DNA from: Sinorhizobium medicae
GTDB taxonomy: Bacteria; Pseudomonadota; Alphaproteobacteria; Rhizobiales; Rhizobiaceae
NCBI RefSeq assembly: GCF_007827695.1
Contig: NZ_VITA01000003.1
Span: 1 to 64,000 of the forward strand
Reading direction: 5' to 3'
Length of the DNA stretch: 64,000 bases
The notes beneath the pieces are model-generated. The model did no database searches, was not told the DNA's origin, and worked only from the letters and a program-made list of their open reading frames with translations. Each line of letters opens with the position of its first letter. Positions within the stretch are counted from its first letter, which is position 1. Shown here one piece after another: positions 8,107-16,254 of the stretch. The position numbers were made by a program, and so were the translations under genes.

Positions 8107-9453
8107 TCATTCGGCCGGTTGAACGGCTTGGTTGCGGGCCGGGCTAGCGCTCCTGCCCGGAACAAGGACTGCCCAGAAGAACATCAGCGCCGAGATGAGT
8201 ACGACGACGCCCGATCCGAGGCGGACCCAGTAGAAGAGAGCCAGTTGCTCCTGCACGGCCATGAAGCTCTCGCCGAGGACTCGCTGCAGGTGGACCTGAA
8301 CGACACCGGCGAAGGTGAGCGCGAAGGTCATGACGGACATGGCGCTGCACATGGCCCAGAAGCTGGCGATCGACAGCCACTGGTTATAGGGCGCCCGTCC
8401 TTTGATCTCCGGAATGGCATAGGCCATCACGGCGAGGTTGAGCATCACATAGGCGCCGAAGAAGGCGAGATGTCCGTGCGCAGCGGTGACCTGGGTGCCA
8501 TGGGTGTAGTAGTTGACCGACGAAAGCGTGTGCAGGAAGCCCCAGACGCCGGCGCCGAAGAAGGCCATCACCGAGCAGCCGATCGACCAGAGGAGCGCCG
8601 CCTTGTTCGGATGCTTGCGCCCGGCTTTCCAGGTCATGACGAAGGTGAAGACCACCATGGTGAAGAACGGGGCGACCTCGAGCGTGGAGAAGAGCGAGCC
8701 GATCCACTGCCAGTAGCCCGGTGCTCCGATCCAGTAATAATGGTGGCCGGTCCCGAGGATGCCGGAGAAGAGCGCCAGGCCGACGATAACGTAGAGCCAC
8801 TTTTCGACGACCTCGCGGTCGATGCCGTTGAGCTTGATCATCAGAAAGGCCAGAACCGAGGCCATGATCAGCTCCCAGACGCCTTCGACCCAGAGATGCA
8901 CGACATACCACCAGTACATCTTGTCGAGCGCGAGATTGACCGGGTTGTAGAAGGCGAAGAGGAAGAAGATCGCCACGCCCCAGAGGCCGAAAATCAGGAT
9001 GTTCGTAACCGTGGTCTTGCGACCCTTCAGTACGGTCAGTGTTATGTTGAAGAGAAACATTAGCGCGACGACGACGATGCCGACCTTGATCGCGAAGGGC
9101 TGCTCGAGAAATTCGCGGCCTTCGTGGATGTGGAGGAGATACCCGATGACCGCCACGGCCGCGGCCACAAGGAAGATCCAGAACTGTGCGACCGCGATCT
9201 TCGGACTGTAGAGTTCCGTCTCGGCCTCTTCCGGCAAGAGGTAATAGGTGGCGCCCATGAAGCCCATCAGCAGCCAGACGATCAGGGCATTGGTGTGCAC
9301 CATGCGGACGATGTTGAACGGCAGCAGTTCCGAGAGGGTGTTGGGCAATACGTAGATCGTGCCGGCGAGCACGCCGAACAGGACTTGGGCAAGAAACAGG
9401 CCGAGCGCACCGTAGAAGTACAGCATCGCGACCTTCTGGGTTTGATATTTCAT
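8107..9453 (-). CDS. norB: nitric oxide reductase large subunit (cytochrome b)
   Basis: A 448-residue haem-copper-family membrane protein that holds haem b, haem b3 and the non-haem iron site reducing 2 NO to N2O. Twelve hydrophobic segments are expected for the family. Visible family signatures include HTNALIVWLLMGFMGATYYL near residue 53, HLWVEGVWELI near 187 and GHHYYWIG (histidine pair). HGHLAFFGAY near 325 is also present. It directly follows norC with a 24-base gap. The partner NorC gives the c-type haem, so this is the cNor type. Confidence 0.97.
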   Translation of the reverse strand: MKYQTQKVAMLYFYGALGLFLAQVLFGVLAGTIYVLPNTLSELLPFNIVRMVHTNALIVWLLMGFMGATYYLLPEEAETELYSPKIAVAQFWIFLVAAAVAVIGYLLHIHEGREFLEQPFAIKVGIVVVALMFLFNITLTVLKGRKTTVTNILIFGLWGVAIFFLFAFYNPVNLALDKMYWWYVVHLWVEGVWELIMASVLAFLMIKLNGIDREVVEKWLYVIVGLALFSGILGTGHHYYWIGAPGYWQWIGSLFSTLEVAPFFTMVVFTFVMTWKAGRKHPNKAALLWSIGCSVMAFFGAGVWGFLHTLSSVNYYTHGTQVTAAHGHLAFFGAYVMLNLAVMAYAIPEIKGRAPYNQWLSIASFWAMCSAMSVMTFALTFAGVVQVHLQRVLGESFMAVQEQLALFYWVRLGSGVVVLISALMFFWAVLVPGRSASPARNQAVQPAE

Positions 9454-9477
9454 GTCTTTTCTCCTTGGCCCGCCGTC

Positions 9478-9930
9478 TCAACCCGCCTCGTTCGGAGGCC
9501 ATTTCTGCGTCTTGATGCGGCTCGTCCATTCGAGGAAATCGGCAAGGTCGTTCAGTTCCTGCTCGGTCAGATTGAATTGCGGCATCTGCCGCCGCCCGTC
9601 GGCGCCGGACGGCTGCGCGGCCATCCAGGATTTGAGCGTCTCGCGCGCGCTTTCCGGGTCGGACTCGCCGCCCCACCGCTTCCAGACATTGCCGAGCTCC
9701 GGAGCAAAATAGGCGCCCTCGCCGAGCAGGGTGTGGCAGTTGATGCAGGAGTTCTTCTCCCAGACGTGCTTGCCGCGCGCCACGGAGTCCGTCAGCGTCG
9801 ACTCGTCTGTGGATACGGTTCTCATGTAATAGTGGCTGTGGGCCGTGAGGCCGACAAAGATCGCGAAGAAGAAGATGGAGCCGCCGTAGAAGACGTTGCG
9901 TGCCCCTGTCTTGGTAAGGCGTTCTGCCAT
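9478..9930 (-). CDS. norC: nitric oxide reductase cytochrome c subunit
   Basis: A 150-residue subunit with one N-terminal membrane anchor (NVFYGGSIFFFAIFVGLTAH) and a single periplasmic haem c domain. The CINCH site is near residue 61, with the distal Met probably in RRQMPQF. It passes electrons from cytochrome c or cupredoxin to NorB. The ATG at 9930 is used because a longer frame extends into the regulatory region. A TTGC-N6-GCAA dyad lies 131 bp upstream, marking the norCBQD promoter. Confidence 0.96.
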   Translation of the reverse strand: MAERLTKTGARNVFYGGSIFFFAIFVGLTAHSHYYMRTVSTDESTLTDSVARGKHVWEKNSCINCHTLLGEGAYFAPELGNVWKRWGGESDPESARETLKSWMAAQPSGADGRRQMPQFNLTEQELNDLADFLEWTSRIKTQKWPPNEAG

Positions 9931-10060
9931 CCCGTGGTCCTTTCGATTCCCGCAGCCCGCATTGCGCGGACCGGCCTGAGCAATTCCCGCCGGTCGGCCG
10001 CGGAATACCCCCGCCCACCGGTAAACGCGATCTCTTCTAAGGTCTGCGCGCCAACGTTCT

Positions 10061-10074
10061 TTGCGTTTCGGCAA
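10061..10074. promoter_or_regulatory. NnrR-type box upstream of norCBQD
   Basis: TTGCGTTTCGGCAA has arms TTGC/GCAA in perfect dyad. This is the form expected for NnrR/NNR-type NO-responsive regulators rather than the TTGAT form of FNR. It lies between the 3' end of norF and norC. Confidence 0.7.
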
Positions 10075-10093
10075 ACAAGTGACGAGGGGCCTT

Positions 10094-10384
10094 TCAACCG
10101 ACGGGCGAAACGGCCGCGATGAGCGCTTTTGCCGCAGCCGCAAACGCAAGGAAGAGCGTCCAGGCGATAAGGCCGACCCGCAAGACCCGCGGTCCCGAAC
10201 GCAAGCCCAGAAAGTCCAGCACGACGAGACGGGCCTTCAACACTGCGAGCGTCAGCAGAGCGAGCGCGAACATCAGGGGAGTCCCGGGGTCCTGGACCTT
10301 AAGGGAGAGCAGCATGCCGGCGAGAACCATCAGGACAAGGACCATCCAGGTCTTCTGCAACTGTCGGGGGGCGCGCTCGGTCAT
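10094..10384 (-). CDS. norF: NorF-like small membrane protein
   Basis: A 96-residue protein with three hydrophobic segments (TWMVLVLMVLAGMLLSL, PLMFALALLTLAVLKARLVVL, LIAWTLFLAFAAAAKALIAA). It resembles cytochrome oxidase subunit IV/NorF. NorF accompanies NorE and supports nitric oxide reductase activity, although it is not essential for catalysis. The start at 10384 follows the norE stop by five bases. Its 3' end faces the norC promoter. Confidence 0.8.
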   Translation of the reverse strand: MTERAPRQLQKTWMVLVLMVLAGMLLSLKVQDPGTPLMFALALLTLAVLKARLVVLDFLGLRSGPRVLRVGLIAWTLFLAFAAAAKALIAAVSPVG

Positions 10385-10389
10385 TGCGC

Positions 10390-10941
10390 TCAAACCAGAT
10401 AGAGGATCGGGAACATGACGATCCAGACGAGATCGATCACATGCCACAGGGTGGTGACGAGGCCGACATTGGCCGGACGCGGCCTCCAGGCGACGACGAG
10501 CAGTACGATGGCGACGAAGCCGACGTGGACGAGATGAAAGCCGGTGAGGAGGAAATAGAGTTCGAAGAAGGAGTGAAACGCCGCCTCGCCGGCAAAGCGG
10601 ATCTCCGTGCCGTACTCGTAGATCTTTATGGCAACGAAAGCGAAGCCGAGAAGCGCGGCCAGCACAAGTGCCCGGCGCCGCCTGGCGACGGACGCACCCT
10701 TACCTGCCGCAACCGCCGCCTGCCAGCCGCTCGTCAGCAGGACGAGCGTGTTGGAAGCGGCTATTGCCGGTTTGAGGTGCAGCCGCGCGACGGCGAAATC
10801 GTCGGCCGCAATCACGGAGGCGACCAGGAAGGCGGCGATAAGGATCCCGAAAGCGGCGAGCTCGCCCCAGATCAGGACCCAAAGGATGAAGGTATCGGCT
10901 TCCTCTTCGTCGTCCGCGCCGGCCGTCATCGCGATTTCCAT
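10390..10941 (-). CDS. norE: NorE, cytochrome c oxidase subunit III-like protein
   Basis: A 183-residue membrane protein of the subunit III family. It shows FILWVLIWGELAAFGILIAAF and SFFELYFLLTGFHLVHVG, with the family Glu and His-x2-His, and WHVIDLVWIVMFP at the end. It helps full NorBC function. Three in-frame ATGs lie at 10956, 10941 and 10929; 10941 is preferred because GGAG lies eight bases ahead. It shares a divergent promoter region with the small gene at 11060, and a dyad lies in between. Confidence 0.9.
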   Translation of the reverse strand: MEIAMTAGADDEEEADTFILWVLIWGELAAFGILIAAFLVASVIAADDFAVARLHLKPAIAASNTLVLLTSGWQAAVAAGKGASVARRRRALVLAALLGFAFVAIKIYEYGTEIRFAGEAAFHSFFELYFLLTGFHLVHVGFVAIVLLVVAWRPRPANVGLVTTLWHVIDLVWIVMFPILYLV

Positions 10942-10997
10942 GCCGCATCTCCGCATCGGTTGCCGAAGCGGAATAGGAGAAAGGCGCGGCCGGCTCT

Positions 10998-11011
10998 TTG
11001 CTCTCGATCAA
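10998..11011. promoter_or_regulatory. FNR/NnrR-type box between norE and the nnrU set
   Basis: TTGCTCTCGATCAA matches TTGNN-N4-ATCAA. It is 57 bp from the norE start and 49 bp from the start at 11060, so it could serve both directions. Confidence 0.65.
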
Positions 11012-11059
11012 AGACCGGTCCAGCCGACCCGCTATGCTCCGACGAAAACGGAGATCACC

Positions 11060-11215
11060 ATGTCTGACGCACAGATCGGCCTCTCGGTCGCCACCCCGAT
11101 CATCATCATCTTCGCGCTCGTGCTCTATCGCATGGGTGTGCTGCAACGGACTGGAACGGCCGCCGCCGTGCTGGCGTCTCTCGCCTGCGCCGCGGTGCTG
11201 TTCATTGAACGCTGA
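11060..11215 (+). CDS. 51-residue single-span membrane peptide
   Basis: The peptide has two hydrophobic stretches, VATPIIIIFALVLYRMGVL and AAAVLASLACAAVLFI, so it is an integral membrane miniprotein. No function is known to me. GGAG lies seven bases before the ATG. It is the first gene after the 10998 dyad and precedes 11232 and nnrU on the same strand, so it is probably induced with nor. Small subunits of haem-copper oxidases look like this, and a structural or assembly part of the NorEF/NorCB machinery is a guess. Confidence 0.7.
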   Translation: MSDAQIGLSVATPIIIIFALVLYRMGVLQRTGTAAAVLASLACAAVLFIER

Positions 11216-11231
11216 GTGCAGGAGAAACAAA

Positions 11232-11630
11232 GTGGCTGTTTCATCTCCGCTCCATCGTCTTGAGGCAAGGTACGGCGAGTTGCTCGCGCTTTGCGATGCG
11301 GTCGAGTCCATCATGGATTCCCTTGGGGGCTCCATGGATCGGAACCTCTGCCTAGCGACCGCGGCAAAGATCCGGACATTGAGTCTTGGACGACCGTTGG
11401 ATGAGCCGCTGCCTTCGCTGAGTGTACGTACGACCCGTGCAGATCGAGCATTCGCCTTCGACGTCAGCCACCTCGCAGACACGCTCCGGTCGGCGGCATC
11501 CGAGCGATGCGCAGTTTCTTGGGAGACAGTGGCCTTGATGCTGGGCGCTTTCCTCGAGGGGCTCCGCCACCATGTTGCAGCGGAACAGGCAATAATCGCC
11601 GCCATAAAGCGGTCGAGTACAAGGCACTGA
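11232..11630 (+). CDS. 132-residue helical protein, GTG start, function unknown
   Basis: The frame opens with GTG at 11232, with AGGAG about eight bases ahead; no nearby in-frame ATG fits better. The product is soluble and apparently all-helical (LEARYGELLALCDAVESIMDSL, AFDVSHLADTLRSAA, LMLGAFLEGLRHHVAAEQAII). The late HH and scattered His/Cys recall small metal- or haem-handling helical bundles, but no family is recognised. It sits between the membrane peptide at 11060 and nnrU with short gaps, so it belongs to the same NO-response unit. Confidence 0.6.
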   Translation: MAVSSPLHRLEARYGELLALCDAVESIMDSLGGSMDRNLCLATAAKIRTLSLGRPLDEPLPSLSVRTTRADRAFAFDVSHLADTLRSAASERCAVSWETVALMLGAFLEGLRHHVAAEQAIIAAIKRSSTRH

Positions 11631-11641
11631 GGAAGACGATT

Positions 11642-12328
11642 ATGGCTGAGTTCCTACTGTCGCTGTTTGTCTTTCTCATCCTTCACTCGATTCCGGCGAT
11701 CCCCGTCATCCGCGAGCGTCTGTTGTTCCTGCTTGGGAGGGGGGGCTATTTCTCGCTCTATTCGCTCGCTTCCATCCTCGCGCTCGCTTGGGTGCTCTAC
11801 GCCGCCGTTGATGTCGACTACGTCCCGCTTTGGCAGCCTGCGGCCTGGCAGGCCTGGGTGACCGTGATTGCCGCTCCAGTCGGCGTGTTTCTCGTGCTCG
11901 CCGGTCTCTTCAGTGTCAATCCGCTATCGGTCTCGATTCGCCAAGGGCAGAGACCGGGCTCAATCGTCTCGGTTACTCGCCACCCGGTTCTCTGGGGTTT
12001 CGCCATCTGGGCGCTCGGCCATCTCGTCGCCAACGGAGACGTGCGCTCGCTGATCCTCTTCGGCGGCTTTGCCCTTTTTGCTCTTGGGACCATACCTATG
12101 ATCGAGAAGCGCGGCCGGCGCCGACTTGGAGATCAATGGCACCGCCAGTCTGCGAAGACCTCCATTCTGCCGTTCGCCGCCCTCTTCACCGGCCGCACCC
12201 CCGTGTCGGGCGATGCGCCGATCGCCATCGCCACCGTGGCAACCGCAGTCTTGACCTTATGGCTGCTTGCCGGAGGCCATGCCGCACTGTTTCATGCCGA
12301 CCCCCTTCTCTTGGCGACGGCACAATAG
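11642..12328 (+). CDS. nnrU: NnrU family membrane protein
   Basis: A 228-residue integral membrane protein of the NnrU family. It has several hydrophobic segments and the conserved VTRHPVLWGFAIWALGHL near residue 115. In rhizobia and Rhodobacter the family is required for normal NO metabolism, but its exact step is unresolved; its fold relates to isoprenylcysteine methyltransferase-like proteins. It lies 12 bases after the gene at 11232. It converges on ubiX across about 215 bp in which nothing else is recognised. Confidence 0.9.
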   Translation: MAEFLLSLFVFLILHSIPAIPVIRERLLFLLGRGGYFSLYSLASILALAWVLYAAVDVDYVPLWQPAAWQAWVTVIAAPVGVFLVLAGLFSVNPLSVSIRQGQRPGSIVSVTRHPVLWGFAIWALGHLVANGDVRSLILFGGFALFALGTIPMIEKRGRRRLGDQWHRQSAKTSILPFAALFTGRTPVSGDAPIAIATVATAVLTLWLLAGGHAALFHADPLLLATAQ

Positions 12329-12545
12329 TTGGGCATGAATCACGCGCATCGAAGTAGTCTACGGCTCAATGATAGGATTGCACCAACGCCGAACTGCTAA
12401 CGAGAGTGCTCGTCGATTTGGAATGCGACCAGCAGAGTTGCTGGAAATCTCCCCATGCTCTGGGCCGCCGGAAGCAGCGGGATTCAAGGTCTCCCGTGGC
12501 GACGTGCCGCTCGCATCAATGCCGGGCTCGTCTGTCCGGCCCACT

Positions 12546-13151
12546 CTACCTCGCCACCGCACAGTGCGGTCGGTGCGACTGCGGGTCCCATTCGGTTGCA
12601 AATGGCTCGCCCGGTAGGCCAAACAGGCCGATCGCGCGCGCCGCAAGGTGGTCGATAATCTCCTCGATGCTTTTGGGCCGGTGATAGAAGGCCGGCACCG
12701 GCGGCAGGACGACCGCGCCCATTTCGGTGACTGCCGTCATGTTGCGCAAATGACCGAGATGCAGCGGCGTCTCGCGCGTCATCAGCACGAGCCTTCGCCG
12801 CTCCTTGAGGTGCACATCCGCCGCTCGCACGATGAGATTGTCGGCAACACCGGCAGCGATCGCCGCCAGAGTCCGCATCGAACAGGGAACGACGATCATG
12901 CCAGCAGTCCTGAAGGAGCCGCTCGCCGTTGCCGCGCCGATGTCGCCAACCTGGTAGGTGCGATCCGCGATCGCCAGCAACTGATGTAGCGCATGCGGGC
13001 CTACCTCGTGGAGCAGCGTGCGCTTTGCGGCAGCCGAGACAATGAGATGCGTCTCTACGGAAGGGATTTCCGCAAGGCGCTCGACGACCCTGAGCGCCAG
13101 CGCCGCACCCGAAGCCCCTGAGACGCCGACCACAATCCGTTCCTTGATCAT
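12546..13151 (-). CDS. ubiX: flavin prenyltransferase UbiX
   Basis: A 201-residue enzyme that attaches a dimethylallyl unit to FMN, making the prenyl-FMN cofactor needed by UbiD. The FMN-binding GVSGASGAALALRVV lies near residue 9 and VPCSMRTLAAIAAG near 83. LVLMTRETPLHLGHLRNM follows near 115. Its ATG overlaps the ubiD stop by four bases (ATGA), so the pair is translationally coupled. The upstream extension of the frame was rejected for that reason. Confidence 0.95.
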   Translation of the reverse strand: MIKERIVVGVSGASGAALALRVVERLAEIPSVETHLIVSAAAKRTLLHEVGPHALHQLLAIADRTYQVGDIGAATASGSFRTAGMIVVPCSMRTLAAIAAGVADNLIVRAADVHLKERRRLVLMTRETPLHLGHLRNMTAVTEMGAVVLPPVPAFYHRPKSIEEIIDHLAARAIGLFGLPGEPFATEWDPQSHRPHCAVAR

Positions 13152-14656
13152 AGCGCTTCTCCCAGGCCCAGTTCTGTCCAAAATTGATCGACCTTCCCGA
13201 CAACTTCCGCCGGCATAGCAAGCACGCGTCCCCATTCGCGCTCCGTCTCCGGCCCGAGTTTGCGCGTCGCGTCGAGTCCGAGCTTGCCGCCGAGCCCCGG
13301 CTTCGGAGACGCGAAATCGAGATAGTCTATCGGCGTGTCGTTCAGGATGGTTACGTCCCGGCTGGCGTCGAACCGGGTCGACAGCGCCCAGATGACGTCG
13401 CTCCAGTTCCTGACGTTGATGTCGGGGTCGACCGCGACGATGAGCTTCGTATAGTTGAACTGCGGCAGCATCGACCAGAGCCCCATCATGATACGCTTCG
13501 TCTGACCGGGGTAGCGCTTGTCGATGGACACGACCATTGCACGATATGAGCAGGCCTCGGGGGGCAGGTATAGATCAATTATTTCCGGGAACTGCCGCCT
13601 CACCAGCGGCAGGAAAAGCTCCATCAGGGCCTCCCCTAGCTTCGACGGCTCGTCGGGCGGGCGGCCGGTAAAGGTCGAGAGATAGAATGGCCTGCGGCGC
13701 ATGGTGATCGCCGATAGCGACATCACCGGAAAACGTTCGACGGAGTTGTAGTACCCAGTGTGGTCGCCATAGGGCCCTTCTTCGGCGGTCTCGTCTGCCG
13801 AGACGAACCCCTCGAGGACAAGCTCAGCATTCGCGGGAACAGACAGAGGCACCGTCACCGCCTGCGCGACCGGCTGCCGCTCCGCCTTCAGGAGCCCGGC
13901 GAAGGCAAGCTCGCTGATGCCTTCCGGCAGCGGCATCACCGCGGCGAGGATCGTTGCCGGATCGGCGCCAATCGCGACTGCCACCGGCATGTCTTCACCG
14001 CGCTGCTGCCACATGCGATGGTGCCGCGCGCCGCCGCGATGCGCCAGCCAGCGCAGGACGAGCCGGTTCGGTCCGAGTACCTGCATCCGATAAATGCCGA
14101 CATTGATGTCGCTCGGATCGTCCGGCGCACGGGTGATCACCAGCGGCCACGTGACGAGCGGCGCCGGCTCGCCCGGCCAGCACCACTGGATCGGCAGCCG
14201 CGAAAGGTCGGCCTCGGCGCCGCGCCACACGGTCTCCTGCGCCGGCGGGCGCGCGACGCTTCGTGGCCGCATCGCCAGCGCCGCCTTCAGCAGTGGCAGC
14301 TTACCCCAGGCGTCCGACAGCGATTGCGGCGATCTCGGTTCCCGCAGTTCCGCCAGCATTTTCGCAAGGCCCGGAAGCCCGCCTGCGGGTAGCCCGAAAC
14401 CCCACTCTATCCGCTCGAGCGTGCCGAACAGATTGGCGAGAAGCGGAATGTCGCATACGCGGCCGGAGGCGTCGACCGGCTTCTCGAACAGCAGGGCTGG
14501 CCCGCCCGCGATGAGCACGCGCCGGTGGATCTCGGTGACCTCATGCACGAGCGAAACGGGCCGCGAGATGCGGCGCAAGCGGCCCCGCCGCTCGAGCATG
14601 GCGGCGAAGTCCTGGAGGTCGGAAAAGCGGCGGGTGACTTGATCGCTGCGATACAT
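13148..14656 (-). CDS. ubiD: UbiD-family 4-hydroxy-3-polyprenylbenzoate decarboxylase
   Basis: A 502-residue prenyl-FMN-dependent decarboxylase of ubiquinone synthesis. Visible family parts are DLQDFAAMLERRGRLRRI at the N-terminus, INVGIYRMQV, and the active-site region VSADETAEEGPYGDHTGYY near residue 300. The start at 14656 fits the E. coli enzyme. It is divergent from ubiTUV, with an NnrR-type dyad 35 bp ahead. A second UbiD/UbiX pair elsewhere in the genome is likely but not visible. Confidence 0.93.
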   Translation of the reverse strand: MYRSDQVTRRFSDLQDFAAMLERRGRLRRISRPVSLVHEVTEIHRRVLIAGGPALLFEKPVDASGRVCDIPLLANLFGTLERIEWGFGLPAGGLPGLAKMLAELREPRSPQSLSDAWGKLPLLKAALAMRPRSVARPPAQETVWRGAEADLSRLPIQWCWPGEPAPLVTWPLVITRAPDDPSDINVGIYRMQVLGPNRLVLRWLAHRGGARHHRMWQQRGEDMPVAVAIGADPATILAAVMPLPEGISELAFAGLLKAERQPVAQAVTVPLSVPANAELVLEGFVSADETAEEGPYGDHTGYYNSVERFPVMSLSAITMRRRPFYLSTFTGRPPDEPSKLGEALMELFLPLVRRQFPEIIDLYLPPEACSYRAMVVSIDKRYPGQTKRIMMGLWSMLPQFNYTKLIVAVDPDINVRNWSDVIWALSTRFDASRDVTILNDTPIDYLDFASPKPGLGGKLGLDATRKLGPETEREWGRVLAMPAEVVGKVDQFWTELGLGEAL

Positions 14657-14690
14657 GCGAGGTGTCTCGCCCGCGAAAACCCTTCTGTCT

Positions 14691-14704
14691 TTGCTCCAGC
14701 GCAA
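14691..14704. promoter_or_regulatory. NnrR-type box between ubiDX and ubiTUV
   Basis: TTGCTCCAGCGCAA has perfect TTGC/GCAA arms, extending to TTTGC/GCAAA. It is 35 bp from the ubiD start and 71 bp from the chosen ubiT start, so one site may drive the whole anaerobic ubiquinone branch in both directions. Confidence 0.65.
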
Positions 14705-14774
14705 ATTGCCCACGGAGCTTGCGGCTAGGTTCTCCGCAGAAGTAGCCGAGTCGTCATTTGCAAAGGCGAGAGAG

Positions 14775-15281
14775 ATGGAATTCCCGCGCCCGCTGGCCGC
14801 ACCGCTTGCCGTCGTGCCGATCGCTTTGATCGAGGGGGCGGTGAAGCTCATGTTCAAAAGCCTGCTCAACAGGCATCCGGCGCTCTTCGACCGCCTCGGG
14901 GAGCACAGGGGGAAGCGCTACGCCTTTTGTCCGCTCGACCTGCCGCTCGTCTTCGTGGTGGAGCCCTCGCGCGCGGCGGTGTTGGTAACGCGCAAGCGGG
15001 CCGCTGCTGCCGCAGATGCTGTCGTGGAGGGTCCGCTGTTCCTGCTCCTCGCGCTTCTCGAGGGCCGCTGCGACGCGGACGCCCTCTTCTTCTCGCGGTC
15101 GCTGACGGTGATTGGCGACATGGAGGCAATGCTGGCGCTGCGCAATGCGCTCGACGGCTGCGAGGTCGACCTGCCGCGCGACCTCGGCGCTTCCGCCGGG
15201 CCGCTCTCGCCGCTCGTCAGCCGAACCGCAGACGCGATCCGCCGCCGCGCACTCGCCGGGGAGAATGCCGCATGGAACTGA
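14775..15281 (+). CDS. ubiT: UbiT, SCP2-domain ubiquinone-synthesis accessory factor
   Basis: A 168-residue protein with an SCP2 lipid-binding domain (LLNRHPALFDRLGEHRGKRYAF, PLVFVVEPSRAAVLV, SLTVIGDMEAMLALRNALD). UbiT is needed for ubiquinone synthesis without oxygen and probably carries hydrophobic intermediates. An upstream ATG at 14655 would overlap the ubiD start codon and the regulatory dyad. The ATG at 14775, with AGGCGAGAG ahead, gives the usual length and is preferred. It overlaps ubiU by ten bases. Confidence 0.88.
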   Translation: MEFPRPLAAPLAVVPIALIEGAVKLMFKSLLNRHPALFDRLGEHRGKRYAFCPLDLPLVFVVEPSRAAVLVTRKRAAAAADAVVEGPLFLLLALLEGRCDADALFFSRSLTVIGDMEAMLALRNALDGCEVDLPRDLGASAGPLSPLVSRTADAIRRRALAGENAAWN

Positions 15282-16249
15282 TCTGCCCGGCGGGGACTCC
15301 TGCCGCTTTCCGCGAGGCCGTCGATGCCGGGGCCGACGCGGTCTATTGCGGCTTCCGCGACGAGACCAATGCGCGAAATTTCCCCGGTCTCAACTTCTCG
15401 CGCGAGGAACTCGGCGATGCCATCGCCTATGCCCGTCGGAGAGGCGCTCAGACCTTCGTCGCGCTCAACACCTTCATGCGCGCCGGACATGAAGGCCTGT
15501 GGTACCAGGCCGCCACGGACGCGGTCCGGCTCGGCGCGGACGCACTCATCCTTGCCGACTTCGGCCTCATGGCCCATGTCGCAGAGACCTACCCCGAGCA
15601 GCGGCTCCACGTCTCGGTGCAGGCATCCGCATCCAATCCGGACGCGGTGAATTTCCTGGTGGAGGCTTTCGGCGCAAGGCGCGTCGTGCTGCCGCGGACG
15701 CTGACGATTTCCGACATTGCCCGGCTCGCCCGTCAGATACGCTGCGAGATCGAGGTCTTCGTCTTCGGCGGGCTCTGCGTCATGGCGGAGGGTCGCTGTT
15801 CGCTGTCATCCTACGCCACCGGCAAGTCGCCGAACATGAACGGCGTCTGCTCCCCGGCAAGCCATGTGCGCTATCGGCAGGACCGGGGTGATCTCGTCTC
15901 CGAGCTCGGCGCCTACACGATCAACCGCTTCCCCCGTGACGAGGCGGCTGGTTATCCAACGCTCTGCAAGGGGAGGTTCGACATTGCGGATGCCCGCGGC
16001 TACGCCTTCGAGGATCCGGTCTCGCTCGACGTGATGGACCAGATCGACGCCCTCCGGGAGGCGGGCGTCAGCGCGCTCAAGATCGAAGGCCGGCAGCGCG
16101 GCAAGGCCTATGTCGCCGAAGTCGTCTCGACCCTGCGCAAGGCACTCGCTGCAACCCCGGAAGAGCGCCGCACCCTTCTTGCCCGCCTCAGGCTGCTGAG
16201 CGAGGGGCAGCGGACGACGTCCGGCGCCTACGAAAAACGCTGGAGGTAA
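15272..16249 (+). CDS. ubiU: UbiU, peptidase U32-family O2-independent hydroxylase subunit
   Basis: A 325-residue U32-family protein. With UbiV it hydroxylates the ubiquinone ring without oxygen, probably using prephenate as oxygen donor. Four cysteines for a 4Fe-4S cluster are in place: GGLCVMAEGRC, GVCSPASH and PTLCKGRF. The N-terminus (LICPAGTPAAFREAVDAGADAVY) is typical. It lies five bases before ubiV. Confidence 0.94.
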   Translation: MELICPAGTPAAFREAVDAGADAVYCGFRDETNARNFPGLNFSREELGDAIAYARRRGAQTFVALNTFMRAGHEGLWYQAATDAVRLGADALILADFGLMAHVAETYPEQRLHVSVQASASNPDAVNFLVEAFGARRVVLPRTLTISDIARLARQIRCEIEVFVFGGLCVMAEGRCSLSSYATGKSPNMNGVCSPASHVRYRQDRGDLVSELGAYTINRFPRDEAAGYPTLCKGRFDIADARGYAFEDPVSLDVMDQIDALREAGVSALKIEGRQRGKAYVAEVVSTLRKALAATPEERRTLLARLRLLSEGQRTTSGAYEKRWR

Positions 16250-16254
16250 CAGGT

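Noticed and set aside
12329-12545. Possible small genes between nnrU and ubiX
   Set aside because: Frames on both strands lack ribosome sites and family features, and the region separates two converging genes.
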